Notes under the pieces: generated by a model | What the model saw: only the letters and a program-made list of their open reading frames with translations | Databases searched by the model: none | What the model was told of the DNA's origin: nothing | Program-made: the position numbers and the translations under genes | Assembly: GCA_020055645.1 (NCBI GenBank) | Contig: CM034546.1 | Coordinates: 28,024,001 to 28,088,000 of the forward strand | Direction: 5' to 3' | Source of the DNA: Tomocerus qinae | Taxonomy: Eukaryota > Arthropoda > Collembola > Entomobryomorpha > Tomoceridae | DNA length: 64,000 nucleotides | Part shown: positions 49,217 to 62,000 of the stretch, one piece after another | Layout: each line of letters begins with the position of its first letter | How positions within the stretch are numbered: the first letter of the stretch is position 1

Positions 49217-49866
49217 TATTATATTATTAATCAAGATAATATGTAGTTTGTCGTGTTTAAAAGTTCAAACGGAGGGATGAACCATTTATATAAGATAGCT
49301 TTCCTTCGTTCTCCATGTATAATAAGTGGTTCGTACATGAGTGGTAGTCAAGTACATGTTTTACTTGTTAAAACATCCTTTACATAAAATACTCTAATTA
49401 ATTACTTAATTCTCGGAATGTTCTCTCATGAGACACTCCCGGTTGCCTACAAGTAGTACTATGCTGGTTTGTATAACCAAACGCTACATTACATTAGACT
49501 ATATAACTACACTTTGACAAATTAAGAATTTTGAATTTACAGTAGGAATCACGCAATAGTTTCTTATTATTTATATAACCTAAGCTTTCTACATTTAATA
49601 TCTTTGTCTTTCTGTTGTCCATAAGAAACCAAGTACAATAAAATTTTCATGGATAACTCAGGAGTAGTTACATAAAAACTCAGTTAATTATTGCAAGTGT
49701 TAATGGATAACGTAATAAATTAAACTGCCAGTAGAAATGTATCCATTACATTAGGATTGGGGCTAATTTGAACGTGGAACTAGGTTAAAATTCGCCGGAC
49801 AGAAGCTATTCTTCATACTGATGGTAATATTTCGAGGCTGCATACAGAAGCTAAATAAACTTTTGG
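49217..49866 (+). repeat. Tandem-duplicated 5' block of the receptor locus, copy A
   Basis: Nearly identical over ~650 bp to 53082-53731 and more distantly to about 54113-54730. Shared words include AATATGTAGTTTGTCGTG, GGATCACGCAATAGTTTCTT and GACAGAAGCTATTCTTCATA. It precedes the receptor relic and probably holds its promoter and first exon (a hydrophobic KLFFILMVIF stretch lies near 49810). Confidence 0.85.
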
Positions 49867-49920
49867 GTAATTTTTCCCTTAAGTAAAGGAATAAATTATA
49901 AACCTTCACCACAATATTAG

Positions 49921-52050
49921 ATTATAAATACAAAGTCAGACGAAATCGATAGATTAATCTTGAGAAATCAACATAATCAAACTTGGAATATCTACACAAG
50001 GAAGATGGTTATAAACGAAACAAAATATTTGAGGGAAAAATGTTTAGTGACTTTAATAATTGAACCGAGGAAGGGAAGTCAGTTGAGTGAGGCGTTGATG
50101 TCTTTTGGGGGTTACAGAAAGGAAAATGTTTTTGTTGTGATTTTGAAAAACTTTGACCATTTGAAACTTCTGTATCCATTTACAATAAAATTTAGCACTC
50201 ATTTATTTTTGTTGGGCCATCGAAGCAAAATAAAGGAAAGATAATGGCAGAACTGTTTTATGGAAATAGTCACAAGCCTGTGACAACAGAATGGTGGTTA
50301 CAACGACGACATGAACTAGTACATCACCCGAATCTAAATAATCAGAATTTTTATTCGCAATCGTCAATAGATTGTGAATTTTTCTTCGATGCACAAATCA
50401 TTTTTCATTACACCCTTTCAAATATTTTATAAGTAGGGAGCTGGGTGGATTATACGCTTGTGATAACAATCAAATGTATGTCTCAGTTTTGGCCCAGCAT
50501 TTTTAACTTCACTCCCCAGGTGGAAACCAAATTCTAAAGACCATAATAGTTGTGGTCGGATTTTTACCCATCATGTCAACCGACAATATCCAAATCCTGG
50601 TTGGAAAGGGTTTTATTTCCACGATAAAACTTCCGTTATCGTGTACATGACACGAAAAATATTTGACGAAAAATCATTATTGTCTTCAATGACAATGATC
50701 TTCGATGTCGCTTCTTGGATAATGTTTTCAATATCCTATTTAGTTCTTGTAGTAGTGTTGTATGTTGTCGAATTTATTCACAGCAGGAAGTTTTTATTGC
50801 GATTCACATACTTTTTCACGGCATTCGCGATTGTACTTCGACAGTATCAAAATTTAAAACATCGTTCGCTAATTAGTTTCTGTTTTGTAGTTCTCTTTAT
50901 GTTATTTATGATGTTTTTTGAAAGTTGTGTGCAAAGAGAACAAATTGCAGAGCCTAAGTTATACGTAATGAAAGACATGGAAGAAATTGTGAGTAACGGT
51001 TTCAGATTCATTCATCAATTATCACCAATCGGCAGGTCTCAAACCATTGACATCAACCATGTAGACTATTGGATTTTGAAGAAGTATAAACTAATGAATA
51101 AATTGGATTCCACAGTTTACTTGGCCAATGCTAAGAAATATTCAATTCCAAGACTAACGCAATTGGTTAGGGACGTGCAAGAATTTATACAACCAATGTT
51201 AAGAAAGCACGAAAAAGATCTATTAAATACTTTGGCAGAAAATATAGAAATATTTCCAGACGATGAACTGTACAAAGCTTTGTATCAACATTGTCCTTCG
51301 TTTTATATAAACCTTTTTTGGTCTCTCCAACTTGAACCAAACTTAAAGCTTGCATTTTCTGGAGCAACGTATGAATACATACTCTGGAGTAACCTCATTA
51401 GTATATTCCCTGACCGGTGGGTAACATCATGGATGAATGTAGCAAACGAACCTGCTGTAATTGAAAGGCTTTCAGTTAAGTTCGAACATTGCTACGCTAT
51501 TGACTTTTACGAATTTTCTCAAATATATTTTGAGTCAGGTATACAGAATATGTTTAGCGATTATTTCAACTATTACACTAATTATAAATCACATTTTCTA
51601 GGGCACGTTAGCACCTCCGCAGCCAATCAACCTAAAACGATTGGATTATCTAAACGAATGGTGAATTTCTTTGAAAATTTATCAATTTGCTTAGGAGTCT
51701 CTCCTATTGGGTTTTCCGTAGAATTTCTATCATGTAGAAAGAATTGGAAGCGAATCATTACATTGGGATATGAATTAATAAGATTGATTCAAAGGCAGCA
51801 AATAAAATGTCATAAAATATTTTCAAATGCCGCCTGCAATACTAACAGATTCAGAAAATTTTTATTGTCATTGTTTTTGCGAGGTAAGCTCGGTGTTTTA
51901 GCAGCCATCCAATCATTGATAACTGTATGTGGCTTAAAGTGGAAGGTTAAAAACCAGAGATCAATTTTAGCCCGTCAAAACTACGTTTTCCCACCCACTC
52001 GTCCTAAAAGGGTAACATGGGTAGTGGGCAAAAGGGATAAACGTACCTAA
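49921..52050 (+). pseudogene. Divergent ionotropic receptor (IR-like), frame-disrupted
   Basis: A predicted chemosensory ligand-gated channel of the insect IR family. The N-terminal part starts after a TATTAG acceptor-like site (49921: SDEIDRLILRNQHNQTW), shifts frame near 50225, meets a stop at 50430-50432 and shifts again near 50490. From about 50470 to 52050 it is one open frame. IR-like landmarks are VYMTRKIFDEKSLL before membrane segment 1 (SWIMFSISYLVLVVVLYVV), segment 2 (LISFCFVVLFMLFMMFF), a post-membrane stretch (PKLYVMKDMEEIVSNGFRFI) like the start of lobe S2, and a C-terminal segment near NFFENLSICLGVSPIGFSVE. The assignment rests on this architecture, not on an alignment, so another membrane-protein family is possible. 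An unrecognised intron could remove some breaks. Two more decayed copies lie at 53583-53824 and 54950-55131. Confidence 0.6.
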
Positions 52051-53081
52051 AATTCAAAGTAAATTATACTTACTATAAATTCACAGTTTTAGCCGCATTT
52101 TTACTTTTGTCCGCTAGCCACATCTTAATTTACCTGCCCACCAGCAACATTTGCCCCCTACCCACCAGCTAGTTGAACTCCACTAATAACTGATGACTCA
52201 ACCTTTCTTTTATCCATATAGTTAACATAATGCAATGTTTTCCTACATTAAAATAAATGTTCCAAGATTTTGTCCTTTTAAAGATAGCTACCAATGCACG
52301 CTTCTGACATTACTAAACTACGAGGAACATTAAATAAATCATTGTGCTGTAATACTTTATGTATGGAATTTCCTTAGCTAAATTGTATCATGCTTTCATT
52401 TTAATTTTTGGGGAATAAGAATTGTATTTTACTGGTATTTTTAGAGTTCCTATCATCGATACGAAATTTTAAAATATACAATTTCACTAAAATTATAGTA
52501 TCTTAAGGTATGCTGTAGAGGTTTCTTATTATCTGGTCATAATATAAAAATCTAAGTAAATTCTCATCTCCTTCAACCGTATTTTCCACGCAACAATTGT
52601 CCTTCCCGTTAACCCTTAGTTAGATAAAACAATTTTAAGTTCTTAAATAGCTGTATTACTGGTATGAAAACCTTGTTTTATGTTGTGTAAATAAAAATTT
52701 AAAAAATTGTAGCATTAAAAATAAATATTTGTGGTTTTAATGATAAGTCGACGTCGTGTCATCCAATTTTCTGGAATTGCATTATAGTTTTTACATGAGA
52801 TTTAAATTCAAAATTTTACAAATGCTTTATAAGATCCCTTCCTACTGCTCCATTTAGTTTAAGTTAAAGAGTTGCATCGGGGTAGTCCTTTCAACCTCAG
52901 GGACAATTCATACACCTTTATATAGTTCATGTCTTGAGGTTTGATTTCGTAAATGCGCTACTTAAAGTGGCCAAAGAAAAATGTCAATTTTCAAAAATTG
53001 TAATCTCTTACCATCCTCAGGCCTGCATAATGCCATAAAAATCATTTTTTCTTTCTAGTTTTGTTGTTTATGTTAACATAA
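52051..53081. other. Gene-free DNA between receptor copies
   Basis: 3' flank of the receptor relic; no gene or clear repeat seen. A C-rich stretch (52115-52180, TGCCCACCAGCAACATTTGC) resembles 54000-54045. Confidence 0.5.
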
Positions 53082-53731
53082 TTATATTATTAATCAAGAT
53101 AATATGTAGTTTGTCGTGTTTAAAAGTTCAAACGGAGAGATGAACCATTTATATAAGATAGCTTTCCTTCTTTCTCCATGTATAATAAGTGGTTCGTACA
53201 TGAGTGGTAGTCAAGTACATGTTTTACTTGTTAAAACATCCTTTACATAAAATACTCTAATTAATTATACTTAATTCTCGGAATGTTCTCTCATGAGACA
53301 CTCCTGGTTGCCTACAAGTAGTACTATGCTGGTTTGTATAACCAAACGCTACATTACATTAGACTATATAACTACATGCACTTTGACAAATTAATACTTT
53401 TGAATTCTCAGTCGGGATCACGCAATAGTTTCTTATTCTTTATGTAACCTACAAGCTTTCTACATTACCTTTGTCTTTCTGTTGTCCATAAGAAACCAAG
53501 CATGATAAATATTCATGGATCACTCTGGAGTGGTTACATAAAAACTCAGTTAATTAATGTAAGTGTTAATAGATGACTTAATAAATTAAACTACAGGTAG
53601 AAATGTATCCATTACATTGGGATTACGTTGAACGTGGAACTAGGTTAAAATTTGCCACACAGAAGCTCTTCTTCATACTGATGGTAGTGTTTCAAGGCTG
53701 TATACAGAAGCTAAGTATACTTTTGAGAATT
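53082..53731 (+). repeat. Tandem-duplicated 5' block of the receptor locus, copy B
   Basis: A close copy of 49217-49866 with small indels. It leads into a receptor relic with an internal deletion. Confidence 0.85.
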
Positions 53732-53824
53732 TTTCACACAAGTAAATTTTTATTGCGCATTCATCTCATAGTCTCAACTGTAATGCATATTTTACCATTA
53801 ATATTATTTACCATTACTTTTTAG
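53583..53824 (+). pseudogene. Receptor relic, copy B (internally deleted)
   Basis: A 73-codon frame joins the hydrophobic start (KLFFILMVVFQGCIQKL) directly to HTSKFLLRIHLIVSTVMHIL. The latter corresponds to HSRKFLLRFTYFFTAFAIVL just after membrane segment 1 of copy A. About 900 bp of the copy A sequence are missing between these points. It cannot encode a receptor. Confidence 0.7.
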
Positions 53825-53831
53825 CAAATGT

Positions 53832-54060
53832 TTTTTGTCTACCTTTTTCTTCAAAAAAGGTATACCAACCCTGTTGTAGAAGGAATGAGTAGGCACGTCT
53901 CTCTGAGCTGCCCAACCCTGGCAGGCGGCTCTGGGGGACATCTCTATCTTGGTGTTCCCTAGGGCTCCTCCATCCGTGTGGAAGGGACGCTCTGTGTTAA
54001 CTTTTGCCCCTAGCCATCTAGCAACTACCTATATACACGTTGAACTCTGGCTGTATGGTA
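53832..54060. other. GC-rich island of unknown origin
   Basis: About 200 bp (GAGCTGCCCAACCCTGGCAGG, CCCTAGGGCTCCTCCATCCG) are clearly richer in G+C than everything around. There is no long open frame and no tRNA-like or rRNA sequence that I recognise. It may be an inserted short retroelement fragment. Confidence 0.45.
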
Positions 54061-54112
54061 CACTTTTTTAAATTGACACTTTCTTGAGACATTGTTGTAT
54101 TTGTAAACAGTT

Positions 54113-54730
54113 ATTGTTAATCCTTTAAGATATTTTAGTGTTTGTCGTGTTGAAATTTTTAAAGTGATAGATTTTACTCATTTCTATAAAAAAAGTCTTC
54201 TTTAGATTTCTGCATGTATAATTAGTACGTGATAGTCAAGCTTGTGTGCCAACTGTTAAAACATCCTTCAAATAAATTATTGTAATAATTAAGATAAACA
54301 TTTAATTCTCCGAATATTATTCTCATATAAAATCCATCTATTAGGCGACAGCTACTACAGAAAACCAAGTACTTGTTAATAATAAATAAGAGAACACCTC
54401 ATGATATATAACTATACTATCACAAATTAATACTTTTGAATTCTCAGTCGGGATCACGCAATAGTTTCTTAATTTTTTATTTAACCTAAACTTTATACAT
54501 CAATTTTGCCTTTAAGTTTTAAAACCAACCAAATCTTATATTGATATTCTGCCCATAGAGAGTGGTGGATGTCTGGATGTATAAAAAACAGAGACTAATT
54601 AATGTAACTGCTAATCGATGACATTAGAAATTAAAACTACTTGTACCACTCTAAGGAAGTAGACTACGTGGAATTAGAGGTTGAAATTCTTCAGACAGAA
54701 GCTATTTCTCATACCGTTATCGATACTCCA
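54113..54730 (+). repeat. Tandem-duplicated 5' block of the receptor locus, copy C (oldest)
   Basis: Aligns in order with copies A and B but with many differences. The best shared word is GAATTCTCAGTCGGGATCAC with the following CGCAATAGTTTCTTA. Confidence 0.75.
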
Positions 54731-54949
54731 AGCCTGAAAATGGAAAAATGAATAAATTTTAAAATATTTAAATATCTTAATTAAAGAGTATCCACAATTG
54801 TTTTATTTCGCCTATAAAATGTACAAAAGCCATTGTTTATTTTTTGATTAGTATCATTTTAACAAGTTTCTGTATGTCAGAAAATGTCTTTTCTTTAGAA
54901 TTAGAAATCTACAAAGGTTGTGGGTTCAATTTATTGTATGTCCCAATGC

Positions 54950-55131
54950 AAAACGCAAAGATTGTAAATGCAGTCAGACGATATTGATAAATTGATCTTC
55001 AGAAATCAACATTATCAAACTTGGATTCTCTACGTAAGAAAGATGGATATAAACGAAACAACAAATTCGAGACAAAAATTTTCAATTACCTCATCATTTA
55101 GTCTCGACTGACGACTTTGTTCTATAACATT
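54950..55131 (+). pseudogene. Receptor relic, copy C (N-terminal exon only)
   Basis: The frame SDDIDKLIFRNQHYQTW...RKMDINETTNSRQKF matches copy A exon residues SDEIDRLILRNQHNQTW...RKMVINETKYLREK and then ends in a TGA at about 55109. The rest of the gene is not found downstream. Confidence 0.7.
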
Positions 55132-56012
55132 AATGGATTGTTTTATTAATACTTTCGTCGGGAACAATCCCATAAAACATGGCATAATTTCAGTTACAAT
55201 TATTACAGACCATTGGAATTAAATTCAATTACTAGATTATAATGCCGATATTTCCAAATTATTCAGACAAGTTTACCTTCTCTTTATGCGAATACCTTTT
55301 CTGTCTGTCTGGAAACGGCAAGGCTAACAAGCCCCTAAAGACTAAATATAGGATTTTGATTAATTAAATTAAGTTTTTACGGTGGAGAAAGAATCAATGT
55401 AACAATTTAAGGAGAAGCCACATATCTGTATGTGGCCTGGTCCTCTTAATATTGTTTCAGATTGGGGCTGCACATTGTACTGTGGAGCTTATGACAGAAT
55501 CTAGAATTCTATTTTTACTTATTCAAGGCTTATTATTTTTCCTGACTCAATAATATTTAATATAGCATCTATAACGACTCTTCTAGCGTCAATCTTACAT
55601 GTATGCGTAATGCGTATGTACTGACTGAATATAAGACCAAAATATTAAATAATTATACACTATACTATAAATAAAGGTAAATGACTATGCTATCTTAACA
55701 AAAAAGCGTTAAAAGACCTATATAATGAAGTTGGTAAGCGCTATAGTAAGTAATCACGTCATTCTATTGTTTTCAATTTCTTTATTATTTCTAGTTATAT
55801 ATTCAGATTAGGATGTCGCCAGTGGCCTTTTGCAACACAAGACAATGTACTAGAGTCTGTTATATATTATCTGTATTTTTTGTCTTGAAACCTGACAGTG
55901 AACAATAAAACACCGTACACGTACTACCTACAAGCAACAACTGAGGTTTACCATTACCTAAGAGTTAGCTGTCGGTATTGTTTTACAAAAATAATATTTC
56001 CACGCAGCTGGC
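55132..56012. other. 5' flank of the amine oxidase gene
   Basis: AT-rich DNA without exons. A small perfect hairpin GCCACATATCTGTATGTGGC occurs near 55415. No unambiguous promoter motif was seen. Confidence 0.45.
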
Positions 56013-59000
56013 ATGGCATTAATTAAGCAACTTATTATCTACCTAAGTTTATTTTTATTCATCACATCTGCAAAATATAACGGTAAAGATAAAAACGGTA
56101 GCAAATTATTTACATTATACAAATATTATGTTTACTAGATCCCCAGCGCAGTTGCACTCTCAATAGGTTCAAAATTTGGAAATTTACTAAGATTGTTGTT
56201 AATGAAATTTTAGTGCTTGGAAAGTCTAATCTGAAATTTCTAATCAATTTTGAATTATAGTTTTCAAAACGTAATACAATTTTTAATATTTCGAGCCACA
56301 AGTTTGAGGTATTCACATTCCGCCACTGTTTGAAAATTTTGAAGAATTTTGGTAAATATATACGGGCAAAACTCAAATCCTAAGTAATACACACAAACCG
56401 TATATTCAAGCTGCCCCACTATAAGCCACCATTAAGTAAAAAATGGCGCTCTGAATAATTCTGGTAGTTAATATGCACACAAAAACGCAGACAATTTATT
56501 GCTTTATCTGCCTAACGTTAGAATATTTTTATAGTGTGAATATTACGGATACACAGTGAACTCTTTTTCATAGAAATATTTTTATACATATTCGTATCTC
56601 TGTATGCCTGTACTAAATCTAAATGTAAATTTATTACTTATTGTTCGTGATTTAAAGAACACCAAATTATCTAGGAATGGAACTTCATATTTGTTTATTT
56701 CTGTGCTAATTTTGGAAATTTAAAATCTAAAAGAAGATGACAACATCTTTAATATTATTTTACTGTTTTCTATTTCATAGACATTTGCTGAATTTAGTAA
56801 AAAAACAATTGAAACAATGAATCCGCCAAAGGTTGTGAATTTTTTACTTGTTCACTACATTTATTACTTAACTAGGCCCTAGGCCACCAGTACTGTTTGT
56901 GAATATCAAAAGCATCAATTTTTTTTCAATTTCGTAAAACGCTCGTGTTAACTCTAGATTAGCTAGCGAATAACGATATTTAGGTACCCGTGGAATTACA
57001 GAATGTGAAATTAGAAACACTATTATTGTCAAATTTATCTATATTTGACACATTTAAAATATTTCCCTGTTGTCTGAATGGGAAATATTTATTTCCCAAT
57101 CAGATGTTATTTTCTTTGTTTATTTGCGCCAAATATGTTTCTTTTCCATTTCTAACAAATATTATATGGAAAACATTAACAATTAAAATAATGTCCTATG
57201 TCATGAGTAATTTTTAGAATTCGCTGTAATTTGACATTGCAGGTAATAAAAGCAGCCAAAATTCAAGATACAAGGCTTCTACCTCAGGACATCCATTGGA
57301 CCCTCTCAGTACTGAAGAAATAGCACGAACATCGAAAATTATCGGAGAACTAGCAAAATGTCTCTATATTGTGATCACATTAAAGGAACCTTCTAAGAAC
57401 CTTTTAATTAATTATTTCTTAAAAAATAAAATTCCCTCAAATGGAGCAATACCTCGACGTTCCTTCACGATATGTATAAATAAACAGAGTGGAAAGGTTG
57501 TTGAGTATGTTGTCGACCTCGACAATGGCACACTGTTTAATGAAAAAGTTCTTCCGATGGGAGTTCAACCTCCTTTTACAAATGACGATTGGACTGTTGC
57601 TAAAGAAATAACATCAGCGAACCCAGAATTTAAAAGAAGATGCGAACATTATGGCTATCATAACCAAACTTTAGTTTACAAAACGATTTGGTAAGATATT
57701 TACACATTAAAGAAGTAAAAACCTACAAAGAAAAAGAAAGTCTCTAATGCTCAAAAACATTAAACCTGTTTTAAATAAAAACAAAAGTTTTGATTGAGGT
57801 GCCCCATTGTTTTTATTCTTTTCGGCTCACTATTAAATTTTCTAAAATTTTAAGTTTGTCCGTGCATGTTTTTTGTGGCCCACTAAGCAAGTGAGCTTCG
57901 GCTCATCTTCCAAGAAACTTTTAAAAGCATTAAAGAGCATTTGCCAAGATTAACAAAACATTAATTATGGAATAGTGCCGAACACTAATTGCTAAGATCC
58001 GTTCGGGAATATAATATGCTAGGTGTTAAATAATGTCATGTCATGGATACGATTGATACTAAATTATTATTGTGTTCTGTTACAAATATGTTACAATACG
58101 AACTGTTTGATGAAAAATGAGTTAGTTATGCATGAGACGAGCTACTGGTAGGATGTTCGCAGAGAGGAACGGTGAAATAGTATAATAAAATCAGTTAATT
58201 TCGTTACAACCGCTGAAAGTACGATTATTTTCTGAATATATGGTCCTTCGAGATAACCTTGAACTAAACTATGGAAAGACAAACCACTATTGAAGAATTG
58301 CCGACCCGCAGGAGTGGAAGATTGTTAGGAGAGAAGCCTATTTACGACGCGGGAGAGTACCCGAGAATACGTCGACAAGTAAATAGACGCCCAGCTTCAC
58401 TGCCTGACGTGGAGGACGAAAATGTGGTAACTACTTCCGAAAATCATGAAATAAGATCCGTTCGTTCCGAAAAATCTGCAAGATCAAGTAGCCATGCATC
58501 GAAAGCGAAAAGTAACACGTCCAAATCCAGTTATATCAGAAAAAGGCAGATGTTAGCAGATATTGCAGCTGCAGAAGAATTGGATAAACTGGAGGAGGAA
58601 AGAGAAATGATCAAATACAAGATGAGAGCCGTGGAGCGCCAGCGTCAAAGACAAATGTTGGACATTGAGGAAGAAAATGACGAGGATTTCGTCAGTTCTC
58701 ATCGTTCAATCATTGATATTTCAACGAAAAATCCTCCATCGGACAAGTCTCGGAGTATCAGGGAATGGCTCAAGGACTGTGATGAGGATAAAAGAAGCGA
58801 AAAATCTGGAAGTTGTTTGGAAAGAAAATCCAAGAATGAAAATTCACATCAAGGTTGTTGTGGAGACTTGAAATTTTTATTGGCGCGACAAACGATGGGA
58901 CGAGATTTGCCTACTTTCAATGGGAATCCTGCGGAATGGCCGTCCTTCATCGGTGAACTTGCAAGATCGACGAAAGAATGCGGTTATACAAATGTTCAGA

Positions 59001-62000
59001 ATTTGTACCGTCTGAGGAAATGCCTGAAAGGAGATGCTTTAGAGATGGTATCATATATGTTTGATTTGCCAGAAAATGTTGACTTAATTTTGGAAACTCT
59101 TGAAATGAACTTTGGTAGACCGGAATATATCATTGATGTATTGATTGAGAAAGCTAAAAGTACTCCGTCACCTAAGGAGGAGAACCTACACAGTCTCATT
59201 TTGTATTCAAATGCTGTTAGGAGTTTAGCAAGTACAATGGTAAGCCTTGGAAGCACAGATCATTTACGAAATCCACATTTGATGCGAGAACTTGTGGATA
59301 AGTTACCGACAAATCTGATGTTACAATGGGGAATAAAACTATCAAAAAATCGAAACGTAAAACTGTCGCTGATGGACTTCTCCGATTGGTTGTTCACTTT
59401 AGCAGAGGCAGCTAGTTTCGTAAGACATCGACAATTCAAATTAGATGATCAGCGAAAGAATGATGATCAGGAAAGCGATGATGAACCACAACGGAACAGT
59501 GATAACAAAACCTGGGAAAAGAAGAGAGAAACTGTTTTAGCCACAAGCAGTACTTCCGATTCCAAACCTTGCTATTTTTGCGGAAACATTGGACACGACC
59601 TACCTTCCTGTTGGGGTTTTCAGAAAGTAGACGTTGATAGTCGATGGGATTGCGTGAGAGGAAATAAAATTTGTTTCAAATGTATAAAAGGAAAACATAG
59701 GAAAGAAGATTGTAATGAAAATCCATGTGGAGTAGGCGGATGCAAAGTTGATCATCATGCATTACTACACAACGTAAAAGTAGAAAAGAAGCAACCACAT
59801 AGTACACCGGTTAAGGATGAAGTTTCTTATTATGCACAATCTGAGAAAGAGACACTTCTTCAAATCCTTCCAGTGACAGTGAAAAGTTCAACCTGTAAGA
59901 TTGAAACATTTGCCATTTTGGATTCGGCATCTACTACTACATTGATAGATGAAGATATAGCTATGAAACTTGGCCTGCAAGGAGAAAATGTTCCACTTAG
60001 GATGTCATGGACTGATGGGATTACAAATGTTGATCATTCCTCCCGAAATGTAAGAATTGAGATTCAAGGAAAGAATGAAAAGTCGAAGTATGAAGTTGAG
60101 ATGCGGACAAAGAAGAATTTGCAGCTCTGTTCTCAGACTGTTGACTTACGTAGATTGAAAGAATGTTGGAAACATCTTTCAAATGTGAAATTAATTGATA
60201 TGAAGAATGTGAAACCAACCGTACTTATTGGTCAGAATAATACACACTTATTGACACCACTTGAAGTAATAGAAGGTGCTAACTTCTCGTCACCTACTCT
60301 GACAAAGACAAGATTAGGATGGGTTTTGCACGGAAATGCAATGATACGTAATAGAGTGGACAGAGTCTTTTTTCACAATGTACATAAAAATGAAGATTTG
60401 GATTCACTGCATGATCTAGTGAAAGAATCATTTTCTACGGAGTCGGATCTTACATTTGATGTTCATCCACCAGAAAAAACAATGAAATCAAACGAAGATG
60501 ATCTAGCTGTAGAAATTATGGAAAATACTGCACATCGAGTCGGAGATCGTTGGGAAATCGAAGTACTCTGGAAAAACGACGACGGCCCTGAGAACAAGAA
60601 AAATGGAATACGAAGACTTATGATTATGGAGAAACGAATGGACAAAAACGAATTATTTGCTAAACAAGTGCTTATACGACCGGAGGATTACTGCGCACAG
60701 AAGTTTCTTTGGCGGGGAACGCGACGAACAGGAGAACCAGAAAAACTGAAACCTGAGATGGTGAAAAGTACTCATCGACCAACAAAAAGTGAAGTATTGA
60801 AAACTGTCATGTCAGTTTTTGATCCCCTCGGATTCTTGGTCAATTTTACGATTCAAGTTAAAATCGTACATGAAGATATCTGGAAAATTGGCATTGGATG
60901 ACATTATTCATATGAGAGCCCATGATTAGTGTAAAATCCTCGATTTCACACGGGGAGTAGTATGTTAAATAATGTCATGTCATGGATACGATTGATACTA
61001 AATTATTATTGTGTTCTGTTACAAATATGTTATAATACGAACTGTTTGATGAAAAATGAGTTAGTTATGCATGAGACGAGCTACTGGTAGGATGTTCGCA
61101 GAGAGGAACGGTGAAATAGTATAATAAAATCAGTTAATTTCGTTACAACCGCTGAAAGTACGATTATTTTCTGAATACTAGGCATTGCAAAAATATCCAG
61201 ACCATTAACCTTGTGAATTTGATTTATACATTTGCATGGGTTTTTATATCATATTAATAATTTAATGTACAGGACAATGGGATATGTTGAGGACAAACCA
61301 GAATATCGAGGAAAACGACTTCTTCAGATGTTAATTTTCGGACAGCAGTTTCCTGAGGACAACGTTTATGCTCATCCTTTGCCTTTCTCCGTAATTGTGG
61401 ATATGAGGAAGGAGAAAGTGATCGGTTTCTTGGAGGAACAAACTGGGTCTGGTTTGAGTACTGACAACAGGAATGTGACTGTGCCTACCAAGCAACACAA
61501 TTACGACCAAGATCTGCTGGGGAAGGATTTCCTACGAAAGGATGTCAAACCAATAGTTATTTCTTCTCCCAACGGTCCCAGCTATACAGTTACAGGATAT
61601 AAAATCGAATGGCAAAAATGGTCTTTCCGTGTTGGGTAAAGAAAATAATTGGATTATTAAATATATCAATGAAATGGTTTCTTACATATTCTTAATTGTT
61701 TTATAGGTTTAATTCAAGGGAAGGCTTAGTTATATATTTAGTAAACTATAATGACAATGGGAAAGTGAGACCTTTGATCTACAGAGCTGCTGTATCTGAG
61801 ATGTGGGTTCCTTATGGAGATCCACGTCCACCAACTGGTCCAAAGAGAAGTGTAAATTGAGACCCATCTTTATTTGTTGTTGATTTTTTTGATTTGAATA
61901 TTAAAATTGGTATAATTTATATTGTAGGTATTTGACGAGGGTGAATATGGGTTAGGATTTGATCCCTTGGTATTAACAGCTCAAGAAGATTGTCTTGGGA

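Larger units (their letters stand above)
58024..61177 (+). mobile_element. BEL/Pao LTR retrotransposon, deletion derivative in amine oxidase intron 2
   Basis: Two 215-bp LTRs, TGTTAAATAATGTC...CTGAATA, bound a 3154-bp element flanked by the 5-bp target duplication CTAGG (58019-58023 and 61178-61182). Five-base duplication fits BEL/Pao. The LTRs differ at one visible site (TTACAATACG versus TTATAATACG), indicating a young insertion. It lies in the same orientation as the host gene. TGGTCCTTCGAG just after the left LTR is a plausible primer-binding site. The internal frame encodes Gag, zinc knuckles and protease plus scraps of pol. Most of the reverse transcriptase, and all of RNase H and integrase, are missing. 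Confidence 0.95.

Noticed and set aside
56110-56376. 88-codon minus-strand frame
   Set aside because: Lies in intron 1 of the amine oxidase gene, with no recognisable motif.
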